Under the pieces are notes generated by a model that saw nothing but the letters and a program-made list of their open reading frames with translations, did no database searches and had not been told where the DNA came from. A stretch of 9,766 nucleotides of DNA, taken from NCBI GenBank assembly GCA_002726335.1, contig PBSR01000263.1:1-9766 (forward strand). The letters run 5' to 3'. The stretch comes from Gemmatimonadaceae bacterium. GTDB taxonomy: Bacteria > Latescibacterota > UBA2968 > UBA8231. The stretch's first letter is position 1; every line of letters starts with the position of its first letter. The position numbers were made by a program, and so were the translations under genes. This document shows, piece by piece, positions 1 through 9,766 of the stretch.

Positions 1-9766
<9,766 letters not shown>

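Overview
The whole window lies inside one protein-coding gene on the minus strand: a modular non-ribosomal peptide synthetase (NRPS). The reading frame whose codons begin at minus-strand position 9764 was translated to position 3. It holds 3254 consecutive sense codons with no stop, and it enters and leaves the window open, so neither the true start nor the true stop is visible. Residue numbers below count from the codon at 9764-9762 as residue 1.

The DNA is GC-rich (about 70% by eye) with strongly G/C-ending codons. This fits a high-GC secondary-metabolite producer such as a myxobacterium, actinomycete, acidobacterium or proteobacterium. Nothing in the window fixes the taxon.

Layout in the direction of translation (high to low coordinates): the adenylation (A) domain of module n, cut at its N-terminus (9766-8493), then its carrier (T) domain (8459-8253). 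Module n+1 has condensation (C) 8186-6864, an A domain split in two (6782-5343 and 4466-4320) around a FkbM-type methyltransferase (5339-4521), and T 4259-4059. Module n+2 has C 3998-2682, A core 2612-1224, then an NRPS N-methyltransferase from 1187 to the window edge. Its A9-A10 end and T domain must lie beyond position 1.

Specificity codes read from the sequence are DASTVAAVCK for A(n) (Tyr-type aromatic), DFWNIGMVHK for A(n+1) (the classic Thr code) and DIWEMTADD plus an unseen lysine for A(n+2) (an acidic pocket that I cannot assign). There are no epimerisation domains and both C domains look LCL-like. The inferred product segment is -Tyr-(O-methyl?)Thr-N-methyl-Xaa-.

The most notable feature is that two adjacent A domains are each interrupted at the same site, after core motif A8, by methyltransferases of two unrelated-looking families. 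There is no intergenic DNA here, and I see no promoter, terminator, RNA gene, mobile element or CRISPR array. The long ORFs in other frames, including plus-strand ones, are high-GC shadows.
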